The notes: generated by a model from the letters alone, not told the origin. A DNA stretch of 64,000 bases from Spinacia oleracea (GCF_020520425.1 NC_079492.1:102583157-102647156), one strand, 5' to 3'; shown: positions 1-11,377, numbered from the stretch's first letter. Made by a program: numbers and translations.

Positions 1-658
1 AGCTTCCACCATCCTTTCTCTTTACAGTACTACCATTCTTCCTTTGCTGTAACCCATACAGGTGAGCAGCTTTTCCGTACAGGGTGTCTAACGAGGTAAA
101 GGTCTCTCCAGACAACAACAGCTGTAAATCCATGGTTAAACCATTCTCAAATCTTTGAGCCCTGAGCTCCTCCGTTGCCACCACTTCAGGTGCAAACCTA
201 GACAGCTCTATAAACTTAGAATAGTATTCCTTCACAGACAGACCTCCCATTTTGAGTTCAATGAACTCCTGCGCCTTTTGCTTCTTCAGGTAAGGTGGGT
301 AAAACTTGTTCCTTAGTGCAGTTTTGGATGCTTCCCATCCAAAGTTAGGTGTGGCTCTAAGGGTGTTTTCATATCGTTGCCACCATAAATCAGCTTCACC
401 TCTCAGGTAGTACACAGCACTATTCACCCTAAGGTTTTCGGGCCAATTCACAGCTACAATGAGTTTATCAAACTCCTTGAACCAGTTTTCAAGCACACTT
501 GGTTCAATCTCTCCGCTATAGAGTGGAGGCTTTCTTTGAGCTATTTTCTTAAACATTTCCCCAGTCGGATCATGCACTGGGTTGGCTCTGGTTTGAGCTA
601 GGTCTCGAACTACCTCAGCTAGTTGTCTAACCACTTCAGAAATCTCTTGGTTAGCCAT
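1..658 (-). CDS. Ty3/gypsy retrotransposon Gag, N-terminal part (runs off left edge)
   Basis: An open minus-strand frame starts at an ATG at 658 and continues past base 1, giving 219 residues. It begins MANQEISEVVRQLAEVVRDL and contains the capsid-like core of plant retrotransposon gag proteins (PPLYSGEI, ENWFKEFDKLI, LRGEADLWWQRYE, FYPPYLKKQKAQEF). Gag packages element RNA in virus-like particles. The nucleocapsid, protease and pol would lie left of the window. The frame carries no stop, unlike most retroelement remains here. A same-strand extra ORF, a tRNA-iMet-type primer site and an LTR lie upstream in the order expected for a minus-strand element. Assignment to a chromovirus (Tekay/Del-like) clade is inferred from the long TGTAACACCC-type LTR and the primer site. 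Confidence 0.85.
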   Translation of the reverse strand, partial: MANQEISEVVRQLAEVVRDLAQTRANPVHDPTGEMFKKIAQRKPPLYSGEIEPSVLENWFKEFDKLIVAVNWPENLRVNSAVYYLRGEADLWWQRYENTLRATPNFGWEASKTALRNKFYPPYLKKQKAQEFIELKMGGLSVKEYYSKFIELSRFAPEVVATEELRAQRFENGLTMDLQLLLSGETFTSLDTLYGKAAHLYGLQQRKNGSTVKRKDGGS

Positions 659-1108
659 ATCCCTTCTCCTGAATAAATAAAAAGGCTAACTTTAATATTG
701 GTTGGACATGACATTACTAAGGCACTAGTTCGACAACAAACCTACTCACAACAAGAACACATTTAGGCGCAACCTAGGGGAAGAGTTAGCGCCATTTTTG
801 GGCCTTCTCACCCCACTATTCGATGCAAGTAAATTTAGATGGTTGCTATTGACCACCTTGCACATAAAATTTCATTGAAGAAATAACAATTAATCCCTTT
901 GCGATACCCACAAGACTTAGAATTTAGAATTGAACTTAAAGGATAACGAAAAGGAAATTCTATTCTTTTATTAAAACTCCAATGAATAAGTGTTACATCT
1001 ACTAATGCCATAACATTTATTCTCCAACTATAATAAAACTAAAAACCATAAATAGTAGCTTTGCTACTTTATTATTCAACGAAAAATAAAACTAAGGATT
1101 ACATTTCT

Positions 1109-1816
1109 CTAGAGACTAACGTCATCACGACGATCATTTCTTTCCTTGTATTGCTCCGGAGTAAAATCTTGATCATTAGGATCATCCAAGTCTTCTTCCG
1201 GATCCGAGTCTTCATCCATAGCCTCATCATTTTGCTGTGGCTCACTATCAACCTCGTTATTCTCTTCAAGCTCATCTTCAGATCCACTGGATATCTCAAT
1301 GGTTGGTTCAGGAACTATAAGGTTAGGATTTTCAATCTCTACCACATCATCATCACTATCTTCCTCAACCTTACTAGCCTTCTCATCATGGATCATGCCA
1401 TCCTCACCATCACTTTCTATTCCTCCATAGCCCATACCTAAACCCGCAGAATACTTTCCATCCTCATAGCTATTTTCCGCAACCTCTAAGATAGTAGCAA
1501 GAACTTCAGAATCATACTTCCACCTACCATCTCTAGTCCCATATTTGTACCAATTAGGGGTACCATCACCAAAATGCATGTCACTGAACTTATTCTTGAG
1601 GTCTATGTAAGGGTTCTTATGTGGTAAACAATGTATAACCATACTAGCCATCATATCTTTGTGCCTAAGGTGGGGCATATTCTTGGTCGAGGCCAAATAG
1701 TCACAAGCAAACACGATCTTCCGAACATACGTGCGAGGGGTCTCATTATCCATCTTCTCTAAGTATCCTAGACTGGTGAACTTAGAAGGTAGCATCCTTA
1801 ATTCCTGAAAATTCAC
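1109..1816 (-). CDS. Extra ORF upstream of gag with acidic C-terminus (unknown function)
   Basis: An intact 235-residue frame lies between the primer site (about 2580-2596) and gag (658), on the same strand as gag. The N-terminal 140 residues form a globular-looking region (DNETPRTYVRKIVFACDYLA, HLRHKDMMASMVIHCLPH). The remaining part is very acidic, with runs such as EEDSDDDVVEIENP and SGSEDELEENNEVD. I recognise no catalytic motif. Extra ORFs between the 5' LTR and gag are known in some plant Ty3/gypsy lineages, so this is most likely an element-encoded accessory protein and not a host gene. An internal methionine at residue 8 is an alternative start. The 450 bases between this ORF and gag contain no other frame I would defend. 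Confidence 0.6.
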   Translation of the reverse strand: MNFQELRMLPSKFTSLGYLEKMDNETPRTYVRKIVFACDYLASTKNMPHLRHKDMMASMVIHCLPHKNPYIDLKNKFSDMHFGDGTPNWYKYGTRDGRWKYDSEVLATILEVAENSYEDGKYSAGLGMGYGGIESDGEDGMIHDEKASKVEEDSDDDVVEIENPNLIVPEPTIEISSGSEDELEENNEVDSEPQQNDEAMDEDSDPEEDLDDPNDQDFTPEQYKERNDRRDDVSL

Positions 1817-2579
1817 AACTCAAAAGTCTTACTAACGCGTTTCCATAGAAATTCCAACCCCAAAGGATACAATAAATAGTTTGTGGAGCCATACAATTTC
1901 AATGCACAAATATATGCTCAACATGAAATATGATGCAATTAATCACATAAAGCAAGATCAAACATGATTAGAACATATACATGGCAATTAATAATCCACA
2001 TAATCACATAAAATGCATACTTAAACTAATATGCCCTTTCTTAATCTACCCATTTCTCACTTGCAAATAATATTAATTTTCGAGATTAATTAAGAAATAA
2101 CTCCTAACTTTGTTGAAATTATTTAAATTAAAATCGAAAATTAATAAGAATTATTAATTAAATAAATAAGTAAATAAATAAATTTCGGATAATTAAAAAA
2201 AAAGAAATCCGAAAATTTTAAACATAATTTCGAAATAATATTCGAATAAAAATAAATGAATAAATAAATGATTAAAATAATTTGGATAATTAAATAAAAT
2301 AATTTCCGAAATTAATAAAATAAATTTGAAATTAATTCGAAAAAATTTGGAAAAAAAAGATCGAAAAATTTAATTAATATTAAATAATAATCCGACTTTT
2401 CCACTAATTTCAAACGACCCAAAATAATTGATATTTGACCTTTAAAATATTGAGTACTCAAAATAATACGTTTTGACTTTAGGAAAATAATTTTCGAAAA
2501 TCCTAAAGTTCCGCAATCGTAGTTTAAGGATTTACCACTTTGCACTATTAATTAATGCAAAGCAGCTCTCAAACTAGAG
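1817..2579 (-). other. Untranslated leader of the gypsy element, very AT-rich
   Basis: Between the primer site and the extra ORF the sequence is A/T-rich (runs of aataaataaat near 2160-2330) with no convincing frame. The 77-codon frame at 2312-2545 is low complexity and is not called. In position this is the 5' leader of the minus-strand element. Confidence 0.6.
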
Positions 2580-2596
2580 CTCTGCAAATACCACTT
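2580..2596 (-). promoter_or_regulatory. Primer binding site (tRNA-iMet type), slightly degenerate
   Basis: On the minus strand, directly after the LTR end GGGTGTTACA, the sequence reads AAGTGGTATTTGCAGAG. It resembles the canonical plant site TGGTATCAGAGC, complementary to the 3' end of initiator tRNA-Met. It fixes the element's orientation and the LTR boundary at 2597. Confidence 0.65.
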
Positions 2597-3318
2597 TGTA
2601 ACACCCTAATAATTCTTTGCTTTTATAAAACCATTTTCCAACTTAAAATAAAGGAATTACTAAAGTATTACCGCCACCGTGATAACGGTTAAGGCTAGTA
2701 CCAGAATTACGCAGCGGAATTAAATGTCAACTAACTTTTAAAAACATAATAAATGAAATATTGAGGTCGCCTACAATTTGGAACCATAACGGCCCAAAAA
2801 CCCAAACATAAATAGTTCAAACATTTCAAACATAGTTAAGTATAATTAAATAGTTTCAAAGTACGAAAATATGCAACTCTCTCGATCATCCCAAGCCACA
2901 TGATTCCGATCTACCAAGCTGCTATTTTATTATACTCCCCATCAATGCAAGTGCAAATGATAGATCATCATAGGGTCATTAAGGCAAAGGCCATGACCAA
3001 AACACACAAAGCACGTAGTCAGTAAAAGCTGAGTACTTACAGGCATAGAGTAAATGAAACTAAAACATGCATCACTCACTAAGTACTAATCAACATGCAA
3101 AAGCCATATAATAATAAACCATCACTCGTGAATACAAGACTCGACTCTTGACTCGACTCTTGACTCACAATTTAATTAGAATAAGCTTCGAACGGGCCAA
3201 AAGAAAGTTCCATAAAGGAAAGGTGATGGGAGCCAACCATACACCAAAGAATAAATAATAAAATCGGGCCATACCGAGTGTCGGGCCATACCGACGGAAT
3301 TCCTGCGCATAATATAAA

Positions 3319-3404
3319 CGGTTTTTTCATGAAATGCCCCTGAGGTTTTAAAAAACGCACCAAATACCCTCGCCTGTTTCGATTCACATAATATACCCCT
3401 ATTT
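3319..3404 (+). repeat. MULE left terminal inverted repeat
   Basis: Begins CGGTTTTTTCATGAAATG and matches the reverse complement of 8354-8439 with one visible substitution. The GRF gene begins about 280 bp inside it. Confidence 0.92.
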
Positions 3405-3680
3405 TTTTCCAAGTTTGCACCAAATACCCCTTAACTGACCTTCCGTTAGTCCTCCGTTAAGTCGTGTTTATAATTCACAGTATACCCCTTTTTATAAACT
3501 TAATGCATAATATACACCTATTTTAAAATTAAGTTGCACTAGATACCCAAATTGCAGGAATTTGAATTTAACGGCTAGTTTTTAAACCTAGGAAGCAAAA
3601 TATAGCCGTTATGTTCTTGCTGCATATAAATGCTACTAGTGTTCACCTCACTTGCATACTTTCCCCTCTCCAAATTAGCC

Positions 3681-4085
3681 ATGAGCTCTCATTCAAAAAC
3701 CGAATCTTCTTCCATCCCAAATTTAGCATACATTAGAGTTCCTAATAAAAATTGCTATTGCGGGAGAAGATTTGCAATTAGGAGCTCGGAAACAGCAAAA
3801 AATCCTCAAAAGCTTTACTACAAGTGTGATCCTTGTGATAATTTCAAATGGTGCAAAGGTTTTCTTGAGCACACAAGTGATGAAGTTCAGAGCAAGGGAA
3901 ACAGAGATGATGAAAACAGGGGAATGCAAGAACAAAGCTGGGGAATGCAAGAACAGAGCAGGGGAATGCATGAAGAGTTGAAGCTATTGAAGAAGAAGAT
4001 CAAACAACAGAAACAGCAAATCAATTTTGCAATAAAAATTGGTGTATTAATGTTTGCATTTCTGATTTGGATAGCAATGAAGTAA
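3681..4085 (+). CDS. GRF-type zinc-finger protein carried by the MULE
   Basis: 134 residues starting MSSHSKTESSSIPNLAY. An in-frame upstream ATG at 3630 would add 17 residues; I prefer 3681 because the GRF homology starts soon after it and the upstream residues look arbitrary. Residues about 26-63 form a GRF zinc finger: CYCG, then YYKC and CDNFKWC, giving four zinc-ligand cysteines. GRF fingers bind single-stranded nucleic acid in the proteins where they have been studied. Next come repeats of RGMQEQS and a basic predicted coiled coil (ELKLLKKKIKQQKQQ). A C-terminal hydrophobic segment (IGVLMFAFLIWIAM) is a likely membrane anchor. Small plant proteins with this finger, coiled coil and tail layout are common and uncharacterised. 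The frame is intact although the neighbouring transposase is frameshifted. A role in transposition is inference from position only. Confidence 0.75.
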   Translation: MSSHSKTESSSIPNLAYIRVPNKNCYCGRRFAIRSSETAKNPQKLYYKCDPCDNFKWCKGFLEHTSDEVQSKGNRDDENRGMQEQSWGMQEQSRGMHEELKLLKKKIKQQKQQINFAIKIGVLMFAFLIWIAMK

Positions 4086-4357
4086 AGTTGTAACAAATTT
4101 CATGAAATAAAGAGACTTTGTTCCATAAATACTTGTTCAAGCAAATAAGCTTTACATAAACTGAACTTTAAGTGGACAAACACCACTGAACTGCACAAAA
4201 AGAGGTGTTCTAAGCATTTCACTGTTTCCAAAAAATGATCTCTGCACAACTGTTTCCAAAAACTGATTCTAACTAAACTGATTCTGACTAAACTGATTTG
4301 ACTAAGTTAGTTTAGCTTTGTGCACTACAATTCACAAAATATAGCCCACTGAGGTGA

Positions 4358-7300
4358 CTATGCAGCTGCCTTTGACCTCTTCCTTGTGTTTGGTCCCCCA
4401 TTTGATGTACTTGCTCCTGCTGCACCACTCTTTGAAGTACTTGGTCCAGTGGCACTTGTTCCTCCACTCTTGCATGTTCTTGAGTTGTGACCAAACTCTC
4501 TACACTTTCCACATTTCACATTTGTGTTCCTCTTCCCTTTCTTTGGTTCATTTGCCCCTCTCTTTCTCTTCTTAGCAGGTCTGCCAGATGGTCTTTTGAT
4601 GGTTGGAGGATGAATGGAAGGAAGGCCAAAGTCAGGCCACTGAGATGGATCTGCCATAGGATGAATATGTTCTGCATAGGTTAGCTTGTATGCAGCAGCC
4701 TTGAACCATGGGGATATGAAATCATGGGGGTTCATCCTTTGGTCATATATGACCCTCAGTGCATGCTTGCAGGGGATTCCACAGATCTGCCACTTCCCAC
4801 AGGCACAACTTCTTGTTGTAAGCCTAATTGGGAAGTTGACATGTCCATCCCTAACCTCAAATTCACCCCCTCCACATGCTGTGGCATAACATAACCTGGA
4901 CTCAGCTGTCCTCTCCTCTAACTCTTTCAATGCATATGCAGTGAGCTGACCTTCCTCCATGTCAACTGCCTTGTCAAATCTAGCCCCCACCCTCTGCATA
5001 CACCAACTTCTGATTGCTGTACACCAGACATTAACCAACAAACAACAAGTTCAGGGGTATATTATGCATGAATATGATTAAACAACAAACAACAAGTTCA
5101 GGGGTAATATTATGCATGAATATGATTAGAAGAGTTATACCTTCCAATAATGAGAAGACAGGCATGTCTCTGAAGGGCTTTGTGCATGCATTGAATGACT
5201 CCACAAAGTTTGTTGTGTTGTGATCACAACAAACAGTAGAGTCAAACTTATGCCTAGACCACTGCTCAATGCAGCTGTTCAAGTATGCAGTGGCATTTGC
5301 ATTGTACTCACTGATCTTTTCCATGGCCTTACCAAACACATACTCATTGTATGCATTAGCAGCTATCCAAAAGAGCTTGTGGAATGCAGATCCACTGAAG
5401 CCATTGTTCTTACAATTCATGTATAGGTGTTGGCAGCAAACTCTCCTAGTTGCTCTAGGAAAAGTTTCTCTAACTGCCAACTCAACACCCTACACATCAG
5501 CAAACAACAAGAACAGGTTCATTAATATAGAAACATAAACATAAGAAAAAGTAAAGATCAGAAAAGAGTAAATATCAGATCAGTACACATACCTTCATCC
5601 TATCACTGATGAAGGTCCAATCATCTCTGTTGCAACCCTCCTGCTCAAACATTTGCCTCAAACATCTCATGAAGTAGGTCCAACTGTCACAACTCTCAGT
5701 GTCTACTATCCCATAGGCAAGAACAAAAATTTCATTGTTCCCATCTATGCCAACTGCTGTCAGTAGAATGCCCTTGTAGAAACCACTTAAATGAGCCCCA
5801 TCTATTCCAATTATGGGCCTACAACCCCTTAGAAACCCCCTGACTTGTGCAGCAAATGAGAAGAAGCAAGCTCTGAATTTTGGGTTCACATCCCCACTAC
5901 TGGCCCCCCATGTTATAAGTGCATGACTCCCTGGGTTTGTTTGCTTAATCATCTCAGCATATCTAGGCAACAGCTCATATGCTACAACCCAACCACCATG
6001 CAGCTTTCCCTTTGCCATACTCCTGACCTTGTACAATAGCCTCTTTTTCACCCTCAACTGAAACTTCTCCTGTGCATACCTCCTCAATGTCTCCACTGGA
6101 ATCTCTGGATTTGCCTCTATTTCCCCCAACATATGCTTACACAACCACTCAGAGGTCACCACTGGATTCTCCTCAAGCCTCCCACAAGTTCTGTGGGACC
6201 CACTGATCACCTTAATGGCCCAGCTAACATTGTCAAACAACCTACTGGCATGTATCCTCCAGTCACATGACTCCACTGCACACACTGCTGTGTACCTCCT
6301 ATTGTCAGCCCTCTCAACACTAAGCCCAACCCCTCCTGTATGCAGTAACTTCTCAACACTTCAAGAAATATGGCTTTATCATGAAAGATCAACCAGGGTT
6401 CTAACTTAATGGACCCATATGGTTGATCAGTCCATATTTTGCCATTTTTATAGGCCTTATCCATCTTTGAGGAACCATTTAGACAATCCTCAAACCCCAA
6501 ATCAGGAATATCATCAGGAATCACCTCATCATCAACATCAGAATCAATCCAATCATTCAGAACATCCTCTTGTTCAGAATCTGATTCCTCATAATCAGAA
6601 TCCTCACTCTCCTCTTCTGAACATATCTCACCAACATCAGCAAAAACCCCTGGTGTCTTAGACCTTCCTGTACCCTTTCTCCCTTTTCCCTTTCCCTTGG
6701 AAACCCAAGTTCCAGCCTTCTTAGCAGTGACTTTGTTAACCCTAAACCCCTCAGGTCTAGCTCTGCCCCCCTTCTTTTTCACTGGCTGAGCTTGATCAGG
6801 TGGTGCTTGATTGTTAGGCTCATCAGTTTGGTTGTTCTGTGGTGGAGTGGGATTTTGTGGTGGTGGTGGAGGGGTGTGATGTTGTGGTGGAGGGGTGGGA
6901 TGTTCTGGTGGTGGTGTGTGTTGTTGTTGTTGTGGTGGAGAGGTGGGATGTTCTGGTGGTGGTGTGTGTTGTTGTTGTTTTGGTTGGGTGGGTTCTTTCT
7001 GTGGTGGGGGTGGTGGGGGTGGTGGTGTAGGTTGTTTGGTGGGTTGTTTAGGTGGGGTGGGTTGTTTCTGTGGGGTGGGTTGTTTAGCTGATGCCCTCCT
7101 TTTGGGGGTTAGTTTCTTAGAAGCAGGCTTATCCTTGCCTTTTGACTTAGAAGCAACATGATTTGTGTGTTTGGGTGGGGTGGGTTGTTTCTTTGGGGAT
7201 TCTTGTGTTTGTTGTGGTTGAGAGCAACCTGGAAACACCTCATCAGCATCATCTTTGCTAATGACTCTCACATACTCAACCTTCATGTCCTCACAATCAA

Positions 7301-7775
7301 CAACAGGGACCTCCATAGCCACAGTGTACTCCATTTGTTCCTGTATTTCCCTCAAAATGTCCTCCCTTTCCTGTTGTTTCCTCATTGCCTCTTCCTCCTC
7401 TCTTTGAGCCCTCAACAGTTCCTCTTGTCTCTCCTTAAGTTGTCTCTCTTTTTCCTTTCTATGATTCTCAATTGTTGCAACAGCATTCCTAAACACCAAT
7501 CCTGGTTTATCTGTTCCCTCAACCCAAATTTCAGCAGTGTCTTTACCCCAATTCCATCCCCACAGAAGCCTTAAAGTCTTATCATCATTCAATTCAACCT
7601 TACCACAAGGACCCTCAACATACAAGCTAAAGGTACTAGGCAAAAAAACATCTTGCTTAACTGATTCCTCAAAGATATCAAGAAACAACTTCAACAAACG
7701 ATATTTTTCCATGTCTCCCACTCTAATATCAAAACTATGTGACCCATAACGTAGTAACAACCAAATAGCACTCAT
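4358..7775 (-). pseudogene. MULE transposase (MuDR-type), three coding exons, one frameshift
   Basis: Exons read as 7775-5593, 5489-5141 and 5016-4358, with GT/AG introns of 103 and 124 bp. Together they make about 1063 residues once one frameshift near 6330-6333 (one G lacking in a G run) is discounted. The ATG at 7775 follows a likely 5'-UTR splice acceptor (CCCTTTAG). Domains in order: a PB1-like N-terminus; a charged coiled coil (KERQLKERQEELLRAQREEE); a long proline/glutamine tract; an acidic stretch; a MuDR-type DNA-binding region ending CDWRIHASRL; the DDE transposase core (IGIDGAHL, later FISDR); a SWIM zinc finger (CACGKWQICGIPCKHAL); and a C-terminal CCHC knuckle (CGKCREFGHNSRTC). 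The enzyme cuts and joins element ends. The single frameshift suggests recent loss of function or a sequencing error. Confidence 0.88.
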
Positions 7776-8353
7776 CCTAAAGGGAAAAAATAATGAAACT
7801 AACATCAATTTTCATTCCAACAACCACAATTGACCAATAACCAACAAGAAATTTGCGCAATTTTAAAAAAAAAAACTGACAATTTCACAAACCCTAACCC
7901 TAATCGATTTCGTGAAAAAAAAACAAGTTTACCAGCAAAATTAAACAGAGGAGAAGAGATTATTACCTGGAAGTAGACTAACCAACTTTAAAATTCCCGT
8001 TTCCTCTTCAACACTAACTCAACTGGAAATCGCCTCAAGTTTCTCCCTTTTTTGTCGCGATTGAAGCAAAATCACAACTCACGAACTCGCCTTTAAGGTG
8101 CGCAGCAAAATTCACAAAAATATTGAAGATCTACCCAGAATTTCTAGGGTTTGAGTAGGATTAGAGCTTGAAGAAGAACAGGGGAGAGGAGAGAGAAAGA
8201 GAAAAATGTGAACGGTTTTTTTTTTTTTGGTCTTTCTGTGAAAGTGAAGGAAGTCAATGGCGCTAAACCAAAATTAAGGGCAAATAAGTAAAACACCACT
8301 AACGGCAGACTAACGGCGTTAGCTGACAGGTGCATGTCATGAACAGTACGGAT

Positions 8354-8439
8354 AAATAGGGGTATATTATGTGAATCGAAACAGGCGAGGGTATTTGGTG
8401 CGTTTTTTAAAACCTCGGGGGCATTTCATGAAAAAACCG
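8354..8439 (-). repeat. MULE right terminal inverted repeat
   Basis: Reverse complement of the left repeat. The transposase 5' UTR starts just inside it, so the repeat probably carries the transposase promoter, as in MuDR. About 500 bases between 7850 and 8353 are the transposase 5' UTR and subterminal sequence, with no other gene. Confidence 0.9.
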
Positions 8440-8705
8440 TAATATAAATGAAACAACGTCTTGTATCATTAGTAGGAGTACGAGCTTTCCGGCAAGACTC
8501 CCCCATTGTTCATACTCAAGGTATATACGTTCCAAGAGTTTTGAAGCTTGTTCCGGTTGCACTTTACGTTTATTAATATTTTATTAAAGGCGAACTCAAG
8601 ACTCACCAACATGCACACATACAATTAATAAACAACAACCAAAACAATCTTATTTTAAATGCTTTAGAACTTGTGATCAACAAGGCAAGACACTTGTGAA
8701 ATTAC

Positions 8706-9402
8706 TAGGGGTGTAAATGAGCCGAGCCGAGCCGAGCTTTACCCTGTTCATGTTCATGTTCATTTAACTTATGCGAGCTCGAGCCCGAGCCCGAGCTTTT
8801 AACCGAGCTCAAAAATTTGTTCAAGCTCGGTTCGTTTAAAATATTTTGTGTTCGCGAACTGTTCGTGAACGGCTCATTTATTAATCGAGCCGAGTTTATA
8901 AACGAGCTTTCTTAAACGAGCTTTAGAGTATAACCACTTGAAAATCTAACAAATTATAATTATATCTAATAATAAAGATTAAAGTATACATTACTTTATT
9001 TGATAAACAAACTAATAATTTAGAAAGAGTCAAAGAGCAATAATTTAGCAATTAAAATTTTATTTCAAAATATTTTTATTCTATTATAGATTCCAAAAGT
9101 CAAAAACATGATTTTTATTTATATTTGAAAAATGTATATATGGTAAAATATGATACATAACATAACTAGACGAACTTGTTCACGAACATAAATGAACGAG
9201 TTGTTCATGAACATAAATGAACAAGTTGTTCATGAACTTAAATGAACGAGCATACATATGTTCATGTTCAAGCTCGTTTATTAAGCGAGCTTCAAAAGTT
9301 GTTCAAGCTCGGCTCGTTTAGTAAATGAACGAACATGAACGAGTTTTAAACGAGCCCGAGCCCGAGTAGTTTATTGACCGGCTCGGCTCATTTACACCCC
9401 TA
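8706..9402. mobile_element. Non-autonomous hAT-like element
   Basis: 697 bp with ends TAGGGGTGTAAATGAGCC and the matching inverted copy GGCTCATTTACACCCCTA, flanked by the perfect 8-bp duplication GAAATTAC (8698-8705 and 9403-9410). Eight-base duplications with short inverted repeats indicate the hAT superfamily. The subterminal regions are full of short GAGCTCG and GAGCCGAG motifs in both orientations, as expected for transposase binding sites. There is no coding capacity. Confidence 0.85.
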
Positions 9403-10707
9403 GAAATTACTACCATGTTCCTCCTCACCAAAGTGAGACTCCACATCATGCACATTAACATGAGGGTTGTGCCCTTGCACGACAAATCCTAATTCATTTC
9501 ATACATAATATTCCCAACTGAACCCTACATGTGCGGTGGCTTACGTGAGCTAACCCTTCACATGTGGTAAAATAAATAGTACAACGAGGTACGAATAATT
9601 GGCTCAAAGTATGCTAGACATCCCGTACAATAGCATACAAATAAATAATCCATCCCTTGCATGTGAAATAAACCATACATGCATAAATATAGAACAACAT
9701 GATTGACAATGAAATCCATACTCATAATAATTTCAACATGCTTGTTCAACAATTAATCCAATAAATCCAACATCACAAATCACATGCTCGTTCACCAAAA
9801 TAAACATGATTCCACATAATGTAATTCACATCATCAACAATCATGTAATGTCATTGACAAAAAGGTGTGGTCGCCCTAGACTTGTACGTACCTTGAATAC
9901 CTAAGCGTAGGGGCCACTTTGCAATAACGAGCACTCAACTAGAAATCACCTCCTATCATCAAAATAATGAAACTTAAATTATTTCCATGTTCATTAAATT
10001 TCCAGAAACTTTATAAAATTTAAAACCTCCTTTAAACTTTAGAATTCAATCGTTTTTCAATAATGCAATCGTCTCAATTTGCAAAATCAATCCCTAGTAC
10101 AAAAACATACTTTTTCCGCCTTTAAAATCAATAAAAATCAACACTTTAAACCTTTATTCAAATCTGAAAATATAATTGATTATCATAATTAAAATCATCA
10201 CCTAATTATGCTAATCAATTACTCATTAGGTCTAGGTTAAAACCCTAACTTGAAAATCCCAATAAAACTAGTTTATTATCATAAAAATCAATGCTTTATT
10301 TAATAAACAAATCTGAAAATTCCTCCTTTAATAATTAAAACCAACCTAATGAATCACAACACACAAATCCTCAAACCACGGTATTCATAACCGGTTCCCA
10401 GCATTTTAATTACTCAAAACAATATTAATATAATAATTTAAAATACGGAATTTAAATAGAATAGGTAAGGAAGAAGAGAATTATACCAATCCAGCCTATA
10501 GCACGGAACAACCACGAATTAATATGATTGGGAGAAAAGAGATTGGATAATGAACAAACACGAACACACACACACACACACTCGTGTGTGTGCGCACGGC
10601 AAGGGGCGACGACAGGGGCAGCGCGCGCGGGCAAGAGGCGAGGCACAGCAGAGCTGTGCGCGCGGGACGAGGGGCAGGCACAGCGCTGGGCGCCCGGGAC
10701 AGAGCAG

Positions 10708-10870
10708 GCACAGCATGCGAGGGCGCGCGGCACAGAGCAGGCACACACGCGAGGGCGCGCGGCACAGAGCAGGCACACACGCGAGGGCGCGCGGCACAGA
10801 GCAGGCACACACGCGAGGGCGCGAGGGACGGAGCAAGCACACAGCGTGCGAGGGCGCGAGGGCACGAGCG
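10708..10870. repeat. 32-bp GC-rich tandem repeat inside the gypsy LTR
   Basis: About five units of 32-34 bp with core GCACACACGCGAGGGCGCG begin near 10708, 10741, 10773, 10805 and 10837. They lie within a GC-rich island (10560-10920) that starts with a CA/TG palindrome (cacacacacactcgtgtgtgtg). Long frames in all phases here result from the absence of A/T-rich stop codons and are not genes. Confidence 0.8.
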
Positions 10871-11377
10871 AAGGCGACGGGCGAGCACACGGCACGAGCA
10901 CCCGAGTGCTGGGCGGTCGTGTGTGAGTCGGCAAAGAGGGAGAGTAGTGAGGTGCAAGAAATCAAAGAGAGGGTTTATGAGATTTTAGGGGTTTATTTAA
11001 TGATGGGGGAGTCCTATTTATAGGCTCCCTAATCCCTTGATGGGCTAGGCTTAGGATATTTAAGTTGGGCTTAGGAATTAAATGAATTGGGTTAGCTTAA
11101 GATTTAAATTAAACTCTCTGGATTGGGCTCGATTAATGAAACGAATTGGACTTTTTTTTAAAACCCGAAGCTTTAAAAATCATTTGCAACTCATTTAATT
11201 TCCCGACTCAAGAATTAAATTCGTTTCGTAATTAATTAAAATAATAAATATTCTAATTAATTAAAATACATTAAATAAAATACATTTAAATATTATTTAA
11301 ATGCTAATAAATCGTAAAATACTTTATAAATATAATAAAATATACTTATAAATATTATAAAAATACGAGGTATTACA

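Larger units (their letters stand above)
3319..8439 (-). mobile_element. Mutator-like element (MULE) with two convergent genes
   Basis: A 5121-bp element is bounded by near-perfect terminal inverted repeats of about 86 bp (3319-3404 and 8354-8439; I see one mismatch). It is flanked by the 9-bp direct repeat TAATATAAA at 3310-3318 and 8440-8448. Nine-base duplications and long inverted repeats are the hallmark of the Mutator superfamily. It encodes a MULE transposase on the minus strand, reading inward from the right end, and a GRF zinc-finger gene on the plus strand, reading inward from the left end. The two genes converge with about 270 bp between their stops. The element sits inside the gypsy LTR, so it inserted after that element. 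Confidence 0.92.
2597..11377 (-). mobile_element. 5' LTR of the minus-strand gypsy element, interrupted by a MULE and a hAT-like element
   Basis: The plus strand begins TGTAACACCCTAATAATTC at 2597 and ends ATACGAGGTATTACA at 11377, i.e. TG...CA ends in either orientation. Removing the MULE (3319-8439 plus its 9-bp duplication) and the hAT-like element (8706-9402 plus its 8-bp duplication) leaves an LTR of about 2.95 kb, large as in Tekay/Del chromoviruses. A related copy begins at 49722 and matches through 'aacggttaaggctagtacc' and 'cagaattacgcagcgga'. The stretch 9403-11377 has no gene; it holds AT-rich LTR sequence and a GC-rich tandem block (10560-10920). Confidence 0.75.

Noticed and set aside
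4354..4889. Plus-strand frames opposite the transposase C-terminus
   Set aside because: They are antisense to well-supported SWIM and CCHC motifs and have no domain of their own.
6792..7574. Plus-strand Cys/Gly/Trp-rich frames
   Set aside because: Antisense shadow of the proline/glutamine tract in the MULE transposase.
10452..11023. Six overlapping 130-160 codon frames in the GC-rich LTR island
   Set aside because: All frames on both strands are open because of base composition and a 32-bp tandem repeat. They lie inside an LTR.
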